DNA of 64,000 nt from positions 682,001 through 746,000 of the forward strand of contig CAUJLY010000001.1 of assembly GCA_963281155.1 (NCBI GenBank), written 5' to 3'. This DNA is from Rhabditophanes sp. KR3021. Its lineage: Eukaryota > Nematoda > Chromadorea > Rhabditida > Alloionematidae. Of the stretch, positions 46,735-60,986 are shown in pieces (position 1 is the stretch's first letter; each line of letters starts with the position of its first letter). A program made the position numbers and the translations under genes. The notes under the pieces were generated by a model that saw only the letters and a program-made list of their open reading frames with translations, had not been told where the DNA came from and ran no database searches.

Positions 46735-48218
46735 TCACTTTCTAAAATTATAGCCGATTGTATATCCAATCGCATTCATTGGTCCATAAGCCTGTTTGCA
46801 AATAACAGAAGCTGTGAAATCCCTTTGAGTTGCAATATGATGTTGAGCATATCCTATAATTGGAACTTCCAAGCGCACGTATTGCTTGTGGTTTATGGTA
46901 AGGTATCTAGCTTTAGAGGTGTAATCTGCTGAGATGGGGTAGGTGTCTATGAGAATGTCGTCGAAATTCGGCAGAGCTTCAGCAAACATTTCAATTGAAC
47001 ATTGGGAACTTAGGGTGAAGAAAGGCACTGGTTCGTCGGGTTGGTTAAGGTATTCGGCAGTTGATGGAAGATAATGATAGATGTGTCCGAAGAACTGTGA
47101 AACTAAACTAATTCCCCCAAATCTATACGTAGGTTGAATAGCTGAGTTTGTTATGAAAGCGTTGAAATTGTCTGTGATTGAAAGATTTGAATATCCAAGG
47201 TCCCCGAATTGGAACGATTTACCCGTTTCATTGAACCGTGGACTGTAAAGAGTTGTGTGCATTCCTTTATCACATCCAGGATTAACTACTGTGGGCGACA
47301 AAAAGACCTGGGAAGTAAAATCACTTGAAATCAGTCGCAGATTAGAGTCATCTGATCCACATTGATTTACCACTGATGGCACAATAAAAGAAACCACATA
47401 ATCCTCATGCAAAGGAACTTTTGAGTTTTGTTTAAAAGAAGTGGATGTGGCTAATGGCGAAGTTGCTTGAATCATAACTAAACGATCTGTTGTAACAATA
47501 AAGGTGGCATTTGCTGGGTGGTCAGGTTGTGAATAATAAGTCAGCTGTGCGCCATTTCCCCACCTCTGATCGTAGTTGAGCGTTTCATTTTTGAATAAAA
47601 TGCCGTTATAGAATGTTTGGACGTTGACAGTAATGTATAATACTGTTTCGATTGGTAAAACAGAAAAGTATGCCATTTGATTGTAGATCGACGGTGGCAT
47701 TGAAAAGATGAAGTTTTTGGCTGCCATGGTTTGGGTGGGAACAAGCCACATTTCTCCTAGACCTGTAATTGGATCGGCAATTTTGGCTAGTACTTTAACT
47801 TTGTCTTCACAATTGAGGAAAACACGCGTTTCATCGCCTAAAAGACTTCCCGCATTTTGCTGTTCCATTGTAATTATGTGAAGAGAATCATCGTATTCCA
47901 AGTTAATCTAAGAAAGGGATAATAATTATGGAAGCTGCAACTAACCTCTGTTGCGGAACCCCACGGAATTAAGATGTTATCTTCAAAAATAGTCTCTTCC
48001 GTTGCCACAGAAGTATATTGGATAGAGCAAGATGTATACTTAAAAGTTGGCATGACGATCACGGAGGTTTCAGTAACACGAGAAAGCGGCTTCACGTTCA
48101 CATTCGGACCGGGATAAGTGAAGGTAAAAACAAAGTCTGTCCCATCGGATCCAGTGGTCTTGACTCCAGTCGTCAAGTTTAGTAATAAAAGAAATGCTAA
48201 TGTTAGTGAAATCATCAT
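46735..48218 (-). CDS. IgGFc-binding-protein N-terminal-like secreted protein
   Basis: Exon 1 47946-48218 and exon 2 46735-47907 join in phase 0 over a 38-nt intron; product 481 residues. The signal peptide is residues 1-18 (SLTLAFLLLLNLTTG). GTDFVFTFTYPGPNVNVKP followed by VIVMPTF resembles the start of the IgGFc-binding-protein N-terminal domain seen in many nematode secreted proteins. Later blocks (FGGISLVSQFFGHIYHYLPS, VPIIGYAQHHI, YGPMNAIGYTIGYNF) are shared with the disrupted copy at 3400-4874. Several N-glycosylation sequons fit secretion. Function is not known; the domain name is a resemblance, not proof of IgG binding. Confidence 0.7.
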
Positions 48219-49489
48219 TATAGCACGTTTTGTCCACCAAAGACTTTATATGCAGTTGCTTATCAATGTCTTGCTTATCGAGTTGTTAATGACATCAAAA
48301 TACTTTAATACTGATTTTGGTTTGTTCTTGGTGTGTTAAGTGTTTTTGAATTTAATTTGTTGTTAGTATGTTATAAGGTCATTAAAATACTTAGCTGAAT
48401 CCAAGTCTAACATCTAATTAAAAAATAGGTTTTACAAATTCATAAAAACGTCAAATTTAAAGGTATGTTTTATTTTCGGAATTGCGATACAATAAAAGTT
48501 GAAAAATTAATTTAACTGAACCATGCTATGCTTTGCAAATAAATGACATGCTACGTAATGTATTTTCTGAGTTTATAAACAGTTTTGGCTAAGGCATGAG
48601 TGCCTGTCATAGTCTTTGTTGACTTATATTAATTTGTCTTAATAATTAAACTGGATTGAAATAATTTGCGTATGATAATTTTATACCCGTTTACAGCATT
48701 CGGAATAAATCTTTTAATACGCTCTCCTTTATGATGCCTAATTATGATTTGCTAAGCATAATAATCCATTTATTTTGAAATTCTTGCTTTTTCCTTTTGA
48801 CATTATGGCACCTGGACAAAATATGTTTCAATTAATTTGTTTTTTACAAAACTCACAGTTTGGTTTATATATTGTAAATTTAACAACTCCATTTTACAAT
48901 TGTAAATATGCAAAATAATTCTGAAATAAATTCAATTTATAGATCTGTTGCTATAAATCTATCATAGGATAATTAGTATCATCAATTAATCAAGAATTCC
49001 AATTTTCAAGTTTGATAATTGACATTGATTAATGCAAGATTCAAAATTAATGTATTCAGTTCTCGTCTGGTTTATTCATTTAAAATACTCCTTTGTAATG
49101 CTTGTTTATGTGTGCATTATTTAACATGAAATAGAGAATGAGCAATGCATAAACGATTTCATAGCTTATACTTAATGCTGGTATCATTCTAATGTGTGCT
49201 ATATGCTTAATTTTTATTGTAATAAGTAAATGCTTCTTATTATTGTCTAGGACCAGGGATACTTCATTAATTAATAATATTGTAACATCAAATGTTTTCT
49301 GATATAATAACTTACGTGATATATTTTAGAGTACGAATAATGCAGTTAATTTCTAGGTCATTTTTATATTGCACTCCAAGTTTTTTTGCAAAGTATTGGA
49401 GATTTACAATGTAATATAAAATAAATGCCTTTAATTTGCAGAGTTTTGTTTTTGGAAATTTGAACTAAAAGTTAACATAACCACCACAC

Positions 49490-49690
49490 GATCTTTTTTT
49501 AGAAATGAATAAAACTCATCAAAATAAATTTACCTTTAAGCGAAGTTAGAACTCCATCTGATCTAAATTATGTTTATAGCTTCAGCTAAAATTCATAACC
49601 CTTAGCCGAATTCAAACCCCGTCTCTTTAATCTTTCATTAGGGATAATGTCTTTTCATGTAATATGAGAACAAAAAGCTGGTAACGGAGA
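49490..49690. repeat. Diverged duplicate of segment near 51150-51320
   Basis: Shared order of short matches: AAATGAA, a TACCTT-AAGC-AAGTT block, GCTAAAAT with ATAAC, then an ATCTT block. It looks like an old duplication about 1.66 kb apart. Confidence 0.45.
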
Positions 49691-49924
49691 TAATTATATG
49701 GCTTATCAACTTAAAATATATTTTATTCATGAGAAAGTTTCAACAAATATGAGCATTGCTAAAAATATGGTAAATGAATTTAAGTGTTACTCAAAAAGGG
49801 CTTTTCAAGTACAAGTAATTTAAAAAATGCTACATTATAACACCATTGTCTCTAAATTTCGTTTTAATGTATGCATAAAATGTTTAAATAAGCGTGTGTA
49901 ATTGGACACATTAATTTGCATGGC

Positions 49925-49930
49925 AAAAAA
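49925..49930 (-). terminator. RNA polymerase III terminator of 5S rRNA
   Basis: Six T residues on the minus strand immediately after the 5S 3' end. Confidence 0.8.
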
Positions 49931-50048
49931 GCTTACACCACTACGGATTCCCAGGACGTCTCCGATCCAAGTACTAAGGTAGCTCGAAGTTGATTCACTT
50001 CTCAGATCGAACGGGATGAGGTGCTTTCAACATGATATGAGCGTAAGC
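49931..50048 (-). rRNA. 5S ribosomal RNA
   Basis: 118 nt. The minus strand begins GCTTACG and ends GTGTAAGC, so the ends pair. It contains CATCCCGTTCGATCTGAGAA and TAGTACTTGGATCGGAGACG followed by TCCTGGGAATCC, all characteristic of metazoan 5S rRNA and its internal RNA polymerase III promoter (A box, intermediate element, C box). A T run follows directly. It appears as a single copy here rather than in a tandem array, and no spliced-leader RNA gene is recognised beside it. Confidence 0.95.
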
Positions 50049-51453
50049 GATAATGTATATAAACTAAAAATTGATAAGGTTAAAATACTTTTCTGTACAC
50101 CAGCTCAAATGGGTTGCGGCAATTTCAAATACACTCTTTTCCAATCTTCTTGCCGCAGTTTAAACATTTGAAAAGTTATTATTTCAAATGAAGTTGATTA
50201 AAATTTTCACTAATAGAATTGTAACAGATATTCTAATCCAAAAATCATATTGAGACTAAGTAAGTATGCATCTTAATAAATTAAAAATCTAAACAGCTAT
50301 ATATTTTTTGCTGAATTGAAAACATCGTAATTTTTAAATTATAGAATATAACAAATTGCGGATCATACCGAGGATCACGGATTTCAATTATATAATAGGG
50401 AATACATATAACCCAGATGCAATTGTTACGGTTAAGAACTTATCAGACTTATTTTAGTGACTTATTCTAAAAGACAATTTTTGTTCACAATTAAATATCA
50501 ATTGCCGAAAATTATTTTAATAATTCTGTTTTGTGTTTCTTAGTCACTTCGAAAACAGTACAGTTTATCGCAATTTGATGGCTATAATTCACACAACAAA
50601 GAAAGGCAGATTAAGATCATTAGAAGCTGTTTCAGAGTGTGTCTAAATAGCTCAATCTGCGGATTGTGTTTTTAAAAGATGAAGTGTTGTAGACAAATAT
50701 AAGCACATTTTGTATTTTAATTTGATAAGTATATAACTTTTATTGCGATAATTAAATTTTAATGTTGCATCAAAATGCACGATTTTTTAATATTTTAAAA
50801 TGCGATGCGATTCTTTGATACTCAAAGATAATTTGTTTTATAAAATCCATTTTAAATCCTTTGGTATTTCAGACTATGTTCTAATAAATACTTGCATAAT
50901 TTATAATTCTGTCTAAGCTAAAATTATAATAAATAGATCGTATTAAAATGCTTTCTGAAATAATTGCTTACATAAATAAAATCATTTTTAATTAGTAATA
51001 TTGCGTTTAGCTTTTTAGGATTAAGTTTACCTTGCTTTTCTTTATTTGGATTAATGCTATAGTAATTTTAAAATGCCTTTAAGATTCGGCCACTAAATAA
51101 TTCACTTGCACAGTTGGGATTTTAATTTGAAATCGAAGCAACATAGACAGATGGTATTTATAAATGAACCAAAGCCCATCCAATTAAGTATACCTTCAAG
51201 CAAAGTTCAAATAACGTATGAACGTTAAGCTAAAATGAATAACTCAATCAAACCCAAACCTTTGATCTTCCCTCCACCAATAATGGAATTTCAAAAGATA
51301 ACCCTTATCTCCCAAAATCACACCAATAAAATATACAACTCATTTTAATATGTTTACAAGTTCATAAAAAAGTAGACAATTTAATTATACAACCACCACC
51401 ATCTTTCACCCTTGACAACAAACAAACTGACTATTTCTTTTGCAATTTAAAAA
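50049..51453. other. Intergenic
   Basis: Upstream region of 5S (minus) and of protease A (plus). No gene; contains the second copy of the diverged repeat. Confidence 0.5.
51150..51320. repeat. Diverged duplicate of segment near 49490-49690
   Basis: Partner of the earlier segment, lying 130-300 bases upstream of protease A, so it may include promoter sequence. Confidence 0.45.
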
Positions 51454-53065
<1,612 letters not shown>

Positions 53066-53254
53066 TCCTTGTCTCAGATTAAGTAAATGTTTTCAAAAAA
53101 AGAAATTTATGTAATATAAACTTTTTAATTGTTATTTTGATTACCAAAAAAGATTGTAAAATATACTAATAAACATAGACAAATATTTAGTTAAAAGTTG
53201 TAAATTGGTAACATCGACGGTTCATCTCATTTGTGTTGTATATTTTACTTGGAG
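53066..53254. other. Spacer between tandem protease genes
   Basis: About 190 bases, AT-rich; likely carries the 3' end of A and the promoter of B. Confidence 0.5.
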
Positions 53255-54489
53255 ATGAAGGTTCAATTTTTGTTACTTTTTGTCCAAATGGCTTGGTGTT
53301 TTGAGTTTGGGGAGAGGGATTTTGTGGAGATGCCGGGGGTGGATGAGTTAGTCTGTTACTTGTGGATTTAATTAACCTTTATAGAGCGGAATTACTTCAC
53401 ATTCGGAACAAAAGAATGGCAGACTATATTATTCCGTCAGACGAATGGTTACGGTACAAAGACATCTATCACAAACATTACGCCAACAAACATACCGAAT
53501 TAATCCACGAACTTGAGTTTCTAAACAAACAAACCATTATCGAAAGACATAATTCACGGTACTTCAGAGGAGAAACAACTTTTATGTTAGGTAGAAATCC
53601 GATGGAAGATATGACCTATGCAGAGTTTGATCACATGCATGGATTTCACCCTGATTTAGTTGATCAGTTTAAACAGGAGGAACAAATGCAGAAATATGTT
53701 ACAAAAGATGATCGTATTGTGTCAGAACCACTTACAGCTTCTAGTAGTTTGCCTGCATATGTTAATTGGACAGCTGATGGGTTGGTTACACCTGTAAAGG
53801 ATCAACAAAAGTGCGGTAAGTTAGTAAATTTATTTATGTTGTATTACCTTTTGCTTAGATTGTTGCTTCATATTCGCTGCTGTTCAAGCCTTAGAGGGTT
53901 ATCTTGCCAAAAAAACAGGGAAATTAGTCCAATTATCAATTCAAGAAGTAATAGATTGTTTTCCTGAAGGAACTTGCGAAGATGGCGGAGTTCTTTCACA
54001 TGTTTTTGATTATCTACAGTCATCTAATGGAACTTCCCTTGATGATGGTTATTCGTACCAGGCAAAGAAAGGCCAATGTCATAAAAGTAGTAGACTTTCG
54101 CAGGGTACTTTCAAAGAATATGTAAAGATTAAGTATGGAGATGAAAAGGCACTAGAAGAAGCTGTTGCCAAATACGGCCCTGTTGCTGTTTCTATTCACA
54201 GTATGTCTTCAACTTTTCAAATGTACAAATCAGGTGTCTACTTTGAACCTAACTGTCACGGAAAAGAAGCCGATCATTCTGTTTTAGGTAAGTAAAATTC
54301 AAATTTCTTTACCAACTATCTTCATCTTCTCCAGTGGTCGGCTACGGAACAGATCAAGCAGGTGGAGATTGGTGGCTGATAAAAAACACATGGGGCACAT
54401 CTTGGGGAATGAACGGATACATGAAATTGTCAAGAAATAAAAACAATCATTGTTCGATAGCTAGTTGGCCACGTTTTATCAAAAATTAA
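53255..54489 (+). CDS. Papain-family cysteine protease B
   Basis: Four exons: 53255-53346, 53385-53815, 53859-54287 and 54335-54489; product 368 residues. Signal peptide (VQFLLLFVQMAWC), I29 prodomain (KHYANKHTELIHELEFLNKQ, RHNSRYFRGETTFMLG) and C1A domain from LPAYVNW. The active-site strand, reconstituted over an intron, is DQQKCDCCFIFAAVQ: catalytic Cys retained, Ser-Trp neighbours replaced by Cys and Phe, as in A (Cys and Tyr). Catalytic His (EADHSVLVVGYG) and Asn (IKNTWG) are intact. It lacks the long basic insert of A. The first intron position is shared with A; the intron before the active site is unique to B. Confidence 0.93.
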
Positions 54490-54583
54490 TTTAAATAATA
54501 CAGAGAAAGTTAATTAAAGATGATACAAATAAAATGACATGTACACTTTTATTAAAAATATTCTTACTTGTCAATAAAATGTT

Positions 54584-54910
54584 TTACTCGGCCTTGACAG
54601 GAATCATTACTTCACCGGATTGAGCCTCGGCGGCAAAGGGGGCACGTGGGTCACTTTCTTCAGCAGGAACTTCGGCCCATTGGATGACAACTTTGTCTTC
54701 TTTGGGGGATCCACTAAGTCTGAGAATTTCAAAATCGGTCCTTTGCTTGGGTTCGACGAATCCAAAAACTGGCTTAACTCTGTATCTCTCGTTGTTTGAG
54801 GTTTTGACTTTGAAGGCATGACGGATGTCGGTCTTATTGATGATCTTGTGAGCAGATCCACCTCCTGAGGCTGGGTAGATTCCGATGGCTGGGTCGACGT
54901 TTAAGGACAT
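54584..54910 (-). CDS. Sperm-specific MSP-fold protein (SSP family)
   Basis: Single-exon protein of 108 residues, MSLNVDPAIGIYPASGGGSA at the start, then KVKTSNNERYRVKPVFGFVE, GSPKEDKVVIQWA and a final VMIPVKAE. These match the small SSP family of nematode sperm proteins (C. elegans: MSLTADPP, KIKSSNNNEYRIAPVFGFVD, GAPKEDK). SSPs share the major sperm protein fold and are expected in amoeboid sperm. Codon usage is richer in G+C than neighbouring genes, suggesting high expression. It is convergent with protease B, with 94 bases between stops. Confidence 0.95.
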   Translation of the reverse strand: MSLNVDPAIGIYPASGGGSAHKIINKTDIRHAFKVKTSNNERYRVKPVFGFVEPKQRTDFEILRLSGSPKEDKVVIQWAEVPAEESDPRAPFAAEAQSGEVMIPVKAE

Positions 54911-55956
54911 TTGGATGGAAATAAGATCTAAATTCAGCCCAATGGTTACGTGTTCTTTTCAAATGCCTTTTATCTATTTTTTGTAACCAAATTTATATCA
55001 CAGTTAAAGGAGCACTAATTCGACACGACTCCATCCATGCTGTTCCAAAACTAAACTAGCTAAATCAAATTGAATCTATTATGCAAAAATTGTGTTAAAT
55101 TAGTTTGTAGATCTGATTTTATAATGCATGTTTGTCGTAATAGTAAGTATTGTTTTTACTTGCTGTTTTAAAATGCTGTGTATATTTCTTTTAAAATAAA
55201 TATGCATAGAGTTATCTTTCCTATTTCTCTTACAAAAAATAAGATTTTAAACATCGAGAAACCTACCGCCATTGATTGCGACAGATTCACCTTCTCAGTT
55301 TAAATGTTGTTATGTGCTTATTTAGTCACCAAATGTGTTTAATGTACTTTATTAATAAACAAATTTCAACACTTTCTTATATTCTAAAATGCACATTTTG
55401 CACGTTCAATAATTCCAAATTCCCTCTCATTCTATCATCAGCCATATTGCAATGTGCATTTCTTCCAGGAACGTCCTCAAAAACAACCCATCACTCAACT
55501 GGACTTGAAAACCAGAATCATGGACAATTCTCCCACAAATACACCTTTGCTTACCAAAAGCATTTCAATGAATGCAAACGAGTCGAGGTTAAAGAACCCT
55601 TAAAAACTAAAAAAGAATCTACACATAAGGCAGGCAAAACACCTTCTCTTGAATTTGCTTCCATATCTGACCGCACTTTGGATAAATTGTAATTCAAATA
55701 GATTCGTCTACTTTCGATTATATAAAGCACTTGTGCAAAGGGGTTATTTATTAAACTAAGATGGTTCAAATAAACAAGTTTAAGGTAAGAAAACATTATT
55801 AGTTGCATGATAGAATATGTGCATTTTTCAATAAGTTGAACAACTTTTAGTAAAGCCAGTAAATTAATTTAAACGTACAACATTCAATAATGCCTTTTAA
55901 TGATACAAACATCACCATCGATAATTTATTTAACTTTATTAGACAGAAAATAATAA
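54911..55956. other. Intergenic with one doubtful small gene
   Basis: A CTTCCAG acceptor at 55467 precedes a short coding-like stretch that changes frame: MDNSPTNTPLLTKSISMN in one frame, then KTPSLEFASISDRTLDKL in another (end at 55692). I cannot decide between a tiny gene with an error and chance. Confidence 0.3.
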
Positions 55957-57631
55957 TTAGTTTCGTTTTTTACTAGCATTAATAGTGCTATTAGTGTTCA
56001 TTTTGATTCCAAATTCAGTTGCCCCATGTATTCCATGCTTTGAAATGGGAGAAAGGACATTTTCCCATAGAAATTGAACCAAATCATCTATGTACTGAGA
56101 GATGTCTCGGATGTTGCCACTATATCTAGAGTACACCCATGTGGAGATGGCTCCGATTAGGACGAAAAGAACGGTAGAGAAGATAGAGGCAAACAGTTCC
56201 ATGCCGATTAATTGGAAGAGTTCTTGGAAGATATAATTAATGATAAGAAGGAAGACGAGGACAGCAGGTGTTTTCATTGACTTGAATAGATTCTTAGAAG
56301 CGTTAACTTTCAAGAAAGATTCAAATTGAACTAGTATTTCTTCTTCTAATTTCTCAAGGAAAGTCAACGAAAAGTCCGTTCCGCCCATTTTCTTAGTACT
56401 CTTGAAATTTCTAATAGATTTAGCCATAGCCTTCTCATGTTCCTTTTCAAGGTCGGATGTCTTCATATAGGGAGTACCTCCGCCACAAATTTCCTCCATC
56501 CCCTTAGTATAAATAGCTTTAGCTTGCGAGACAGCAGCAAAGTTATTTGCTTCAGCGGTAGCATTCAACATCGTTTTGGGTTCAGGTAAGTCTGATCCCT
56601 TGAAAACTGTAATATAAGCTTTGAAATATTCGAATAAATCACGACACGTTAAGGCAATTCCGTTAATCTTCTTAGGGACAATATTTTCAGGTGAAAAGAT
56701 GTGTTCGACGAAAGTTCCGATGTTTGTTTGGAAGTCTGACTCGATGTCTTTGATACTTCCTTTGAAGTTTGGATCGTTGGACACTTTTAGACCTGGATGT
56801 GGCATAAGAAAACATTCCAGTTTCTCGAAACAGCCATTAATATGTTTTCTTAATTGTTTAAGCTCATTATGTTGACTTTCAGTGATAGTTAATCTATCCT
56901 TCAAAAGACCCGCACCTCCTTCGAAGCCGTATTCGTGTTCATAAGGATAAGACCAATCGCGCACCAAAAACAAAAGATCCTGGAATGGAGTGGCCTCAGA
57001 ATCTTCAAGAGCTAATCTCCCATACTCGGTAAACAATTGCAAGTGTTGAAGGTCATCCTCTTGAATATTCTGGGAAATATTAAAAATTTGGGTGGTAGCA
57101 ATCATTGTAGACAGAGCAAAAATAGTAGCATTATCTTTAACAGTAGAATGGGTGTCGAATGAACCTTGTGTATCCATAAGAATAACAACTATCTCTTCAC
57201 CATTTTTATCTTTGAGCATAAAAGGCTCAGACCAAACAAGGATGCCTGTTGTGTCACGGACCGAACCACCTTTCCATGAGAAGCCTTGGAGTGAATGATC
57301 TGTTTTCATCCAGTGTCCATCACAAACTTCCACTCCATTTTGAGCTGCTTTCAGGAATCTGAGGAAAAAGTTGAGAAGGAAGGATTTGCCTTTTCTATAT
57401 GCCCCTGCTACACTAACTACAGCCACCTTTAAAAATATACTAAACAGGAAATCGATCGTGGAAACATACTTTTTTGTCTGCGTGGTCTGGATCCAAGAGG
57501 ATGGTAGAGAGAGCCTCTAGATTCAAAGAGTAGTCGTTGTTACCTCCTGTTTCAATAATGCGGACAGGGTGAGGTTTGGTGATTTCCTCAAAATCAGAAA
57601 GTTCTTTAGTATCAGGTGATTGTTCAGACAT
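55957..57631 (-). CDS. atln-1: Atlastin, ER membrane-fusion GTPase
   Basis: Exon 1 57470-57631 and exon 2 55957-57426 join in phase 0 over a 43-nt intron; product 543 residues. G domain: P-loop GAYRKGKS (residues 62-69), RDTTGI switch, DTQG (139-142) and the atlastin/GBP-type RD at about 210-211 (FLVRDWSYP). The middle three-helix bundle contains MPHPGLKV and TKGMEEICGGGTPYM. Two closely spaced membrane segments (TPAVLVFLLIINYIFQELF and LFASIFSTVLFVLIGAIS) form the ER hairpin, followed by a cytoplasmic tail with the amphipathic region. Atlastins fuse ER tubules into three-way junctions. Confidence 0.96.
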
Positions 57632-58455
57632 CTTTGTTACTTAAATAAAATAAAATGATTTAAATTGGTGAATGATTAAAAATAGTAGATACAAAGGTGT
57701 TTATGAAGTTGCGTCTAATAATGCAAAGTAAGCAAACAGAATGTCATTCGGCTTTCCAAGGATACTTTACTCCAACTAACACGACGGCTTTACGTTTCGT
57801 AAGCCAGCCTCTTTGGTCAAGTCATGTGAAGGGGGATTATTAATAGCAGACATAATGGTTGTTGTCGGGAGAGATAGTAGAGAGGATGGATGGTGTTGGG
57901 GTTTATTAAAAAGGTAATTCATATGCTTTTTCGTTATCAAGTGAATAACAAAGTGGAAAAAATATATCTACTAAGCTAAATGGAAAAAGAAATTCAGACA
58001 ACACAGAACATGATGATTGTACTAAGTAGGCAAAGTTTGACAAAACACAACAAAATATGTGTATTAAATGGAAGAAGAAACTTTGGCAAAACAAAATGAG
58101 TGCACCAAATATGAGAAGAAACTTGCAAAATGGACTAAATTAATAGATTAAACATGTAGAAGAATCATCATATTTTAACACCGTTAAACATTTATTTTTT
58201 AAGCTGCTTAGTAATATGTTCTTTCAATTTTGATTCTTGCTCAATTTATGAAATGTAATTTATTCACACTAAAACATCATATCTAAATACCATAATTTAT
58301 GAATTGACATTATCTCTTCCAAGTAATTATATTTGTGATCTTTATAATGAAAATGATCTTTTGACAAGATAGCAACACACACTTTTTGCAAAAGAAGTAA
58401 AATTTATATGTACCGAAAAGATTATGTAATAAATAAATATACAATATTAATGCAA
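57632..58455. other. Intergenic
   Basis: Spacer between the atlastin 5' end and the ferroportin 3' end; no feature. Downstream open frames such as 57906-58094 are low-complexity. Confidence 0.5.
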
Positions 58456-60119
58456 TTAAGGCGTTGATTTGAATTCGGTTAGAGGAATGTTTTTTCTGTT
58501 CCTTCTGTCTGAGATGGATGTCTTGGCCATGAAAACGATGTAGATGAATGAGGCTGCGAAGACGGCGGCGAACGAGATGATTACTAGTAAGCCGAATGTT
58601 TTGACATCTGGAAGGAGAATAATCATGATGTCTTTGAGAACGGAGAAAGCATTGCATAGGGCGTTTTCGACTCCAAACACAGTTCCTCTTTGTCGTTCGG
58701 GCACTTTTTCTTGCATTAGTTGGGTGATGCTGATGTCTATTAGCCAGAGACCGAATCTGGCGAACACTATTCCGAACAAGAAGACTAAGATAGAAATGAT
58801 GCTATGATTAGCAATTGTTAAGGTTGACCAATCAACTTCGTAATTGAAAGCAGGGTCCAGGGTTGAGTTGGTAAAGTCAGTTTCGTTCAAATAAATGTAG
58901 GGATTCATCTCACCTGTCATTCTTACGAAACTCTGTCCACTGAATAATTCGCTGAACCATCTTTGGAAGTCAAAACTTTTGGTGAAACCGATTAAATCGA
59001 AAGGCGATCCTGGTAGGAATACAGATCCAACAGCGAATAATAAGAAAAATTGTTGACTCAAGAATCCGATGAAACCTGTCTTCATGACTCCCACATTTCT
59101 TTCGAAGAAGGGGTAACTAGAAGCCGAAATGACCCCCAACAAACTTCCAACGAATCGAGAATAGCCAATGTAATTTTCCGGAAGGCCCATAGTCTTTGCA
59201 AAGCCGATGCCAAGTCCATCTGATCCAAGAACAGTAAAGTATAGAAGTGATAAAGCTACCGCAGGCAAAAGAACAGGCTGCTTTGCATAAGTGTGTAACA
59301 TTCCAAAAAAGCCTAATTTTGCTGATGGTTCCTCTTTACTAGATTCACCAGATACCAATTTAGCCGTCACTTCGCTTTCCTTAAGCGTATGCCGAATAGC
59401 TAACTCAGGAACAAAATTATACAATTTACGTAGCATTGAAGCCTCAACTCCCCACGATACTAAATTCCATGCTGCAAGAAAGATGCAAATAGTCTTGTAA
59501 GAGTAAGTAGTCAGCAAAATTCCCACTATAATTGGTGATATCATGGAGGCGGCTTGATCTATTATATGCATTATTGAATTGCAGCCTAAATGAAAAGATA
59601 AATGTATTTGAAAAATAAGTCCAACTAACCAGCCAAAGTAACAGTCGATCCAGGTTGTGTTGCCATAACCACAATCCAATCCTTAGTAAAAGCTAACTTC
59701 TCTCCACCAGAAGAAATCTGGGAAATAGCATTAAACACCAAGGCAACAACCAACAAAACCATATAAATCCAATCACAATTTTCCTTCAATAAGCAACAAT
59801 AAAGGGCCACAGCTGATAAAGTAACGCTTAAATTATTAAAAGCTAAAACAACTTGAATACCGAAATTTCTTTTATGTCGATCAAGCCAATTTCCAACGAA
59901 GGTTGAGAATGTCATGGCACAACATCCGTCAATTAGTTGGTTGAGGCCGATTAGACGAAGACCACCGATAGTTGCCATTATCAGGGAGATCGCAAACATC
60001 CAGATCCGGTCCCCGAAACAGGAGATAGAGTAGGCTATGTACATTAAGGAGAAGGCTTTTTTGGAGCTGAAAATGTTTATTAAAGAAGTTTGAATTGAAA
60101 CGTACATCATCCCAGCCAT
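58456..60119 (-). CDS. Ferroportin-type iron exporter (SLC40)
   Basis: Main exons 59630-60119 and 58456-59585, joined in phase 1 over a 44-nt intron. About 10-12 membrane segments. Signatures shared with ferroportin: SCFGDRIWMFA (human TWGDRMWHFA), GNWLDRHKR, FTKDWIVVMA, IDQAASMISPIIVG, WNLVSWGVE, VFLPGSPFDL, FARFGLWLIDISITQL and ERQRGTVFGVENA. It exports ferrous iron across the plasma membrane. Near the start, 60067-60105 is a 39-nt stretch with GTACGT...TTTCAG ends that is divisible by three, so it could be a spliced intron (giving MAGMISKKAFS) or coding; I think spliced is more likely. Product 526 or 539 residues. Confidence 0.94.
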
Positions 60120-60986
60120 TTTTTGTTTCGAAATAAGTAGTTTATGAATGCAGCTGAGACAAATCTAAAAAATCTAAATTAATAAAATAAGTATCTAAAA
60201 ATCTAAATTTATAAAACGATACAATAAGTGGTATCTACAAGATATAAATTACTAAAATGATAAAATAAGTAGTACATTAGTAGGTACCAAAGAATGAATT
60301 CAAATGAACAAAACCCAAAATGATTATTTGATAAAGTATCCAACAAACTCCAAAAACGTAGTTTCCAAAGACAAAACTAAACTAAGCAAAAATCAAAAAC
60401 GACTGTCTTCAAAAGAGTAGCTATCTCTCCTATCAAAAAGACAACCAACCAAATGTCCATCCCCATAAATCAAGATATTACTCAAGCTAATACCTAATCA
60501 GTTGTGGTGAACTTTGACATAATCGTTTGTTCGTTCAAAGATAAAAAGTATGTGATGGTGTGGGTTATTATTTTGGGGGTAAGGATTAGGAGATGTGTAT
60601 CAAATTAATTAGGACTGTCGTATCAATAAAGCCTTATCAATGGGGTGAAGCTATTTTTGTGGGATGATTATATTTAATAACATAGGGGAAAAGTTATGTA
60701 CATAATCAGGTACCTTTTGACGAGCTTATGAATTTTGATAGTGTCAATATTTGATGATGTGAGGACGCGGTTTGGATCAATTTCTTAAATGTAATTTGAG
60801 CAAATATGCAGATAAATCTTTTTTCTTTAGTTTGGGTGATTCATAAAGTGATCCTTCATAACAATGTTTGGGCCCTCAAATAAGTTACTCATTTATACAC
60901 AAACAAAGTCAAAAAAATTTCTTATTAAAAATGGATATAAAAATAGATTCAACAATTAAAACAAATTAAACTTTAAATTATAGAGA
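60120..60986. other. Intergenic
   Basis: 5' region of ferroportin, with imperfect ATCTAAA/TAAAAT repetition near 60165-60260. No gene. Confidence 0.5.

Larger units (their letters stand above)
48219..49930. other. Intergenic, AT-rich
   Basis: About 1.7 kb with no gene. The segment about 49490-49690 resembles 51150-51320 (see repeats). Confidence 0.5.

Noticed and set aside
50048..50200. Possible SL1 RNA gene next to 5S rRNA
   Set aside because: CTCAAATGGGTT is only loosely like the reverse complement of SL1; no leader sequence or Sm site found.
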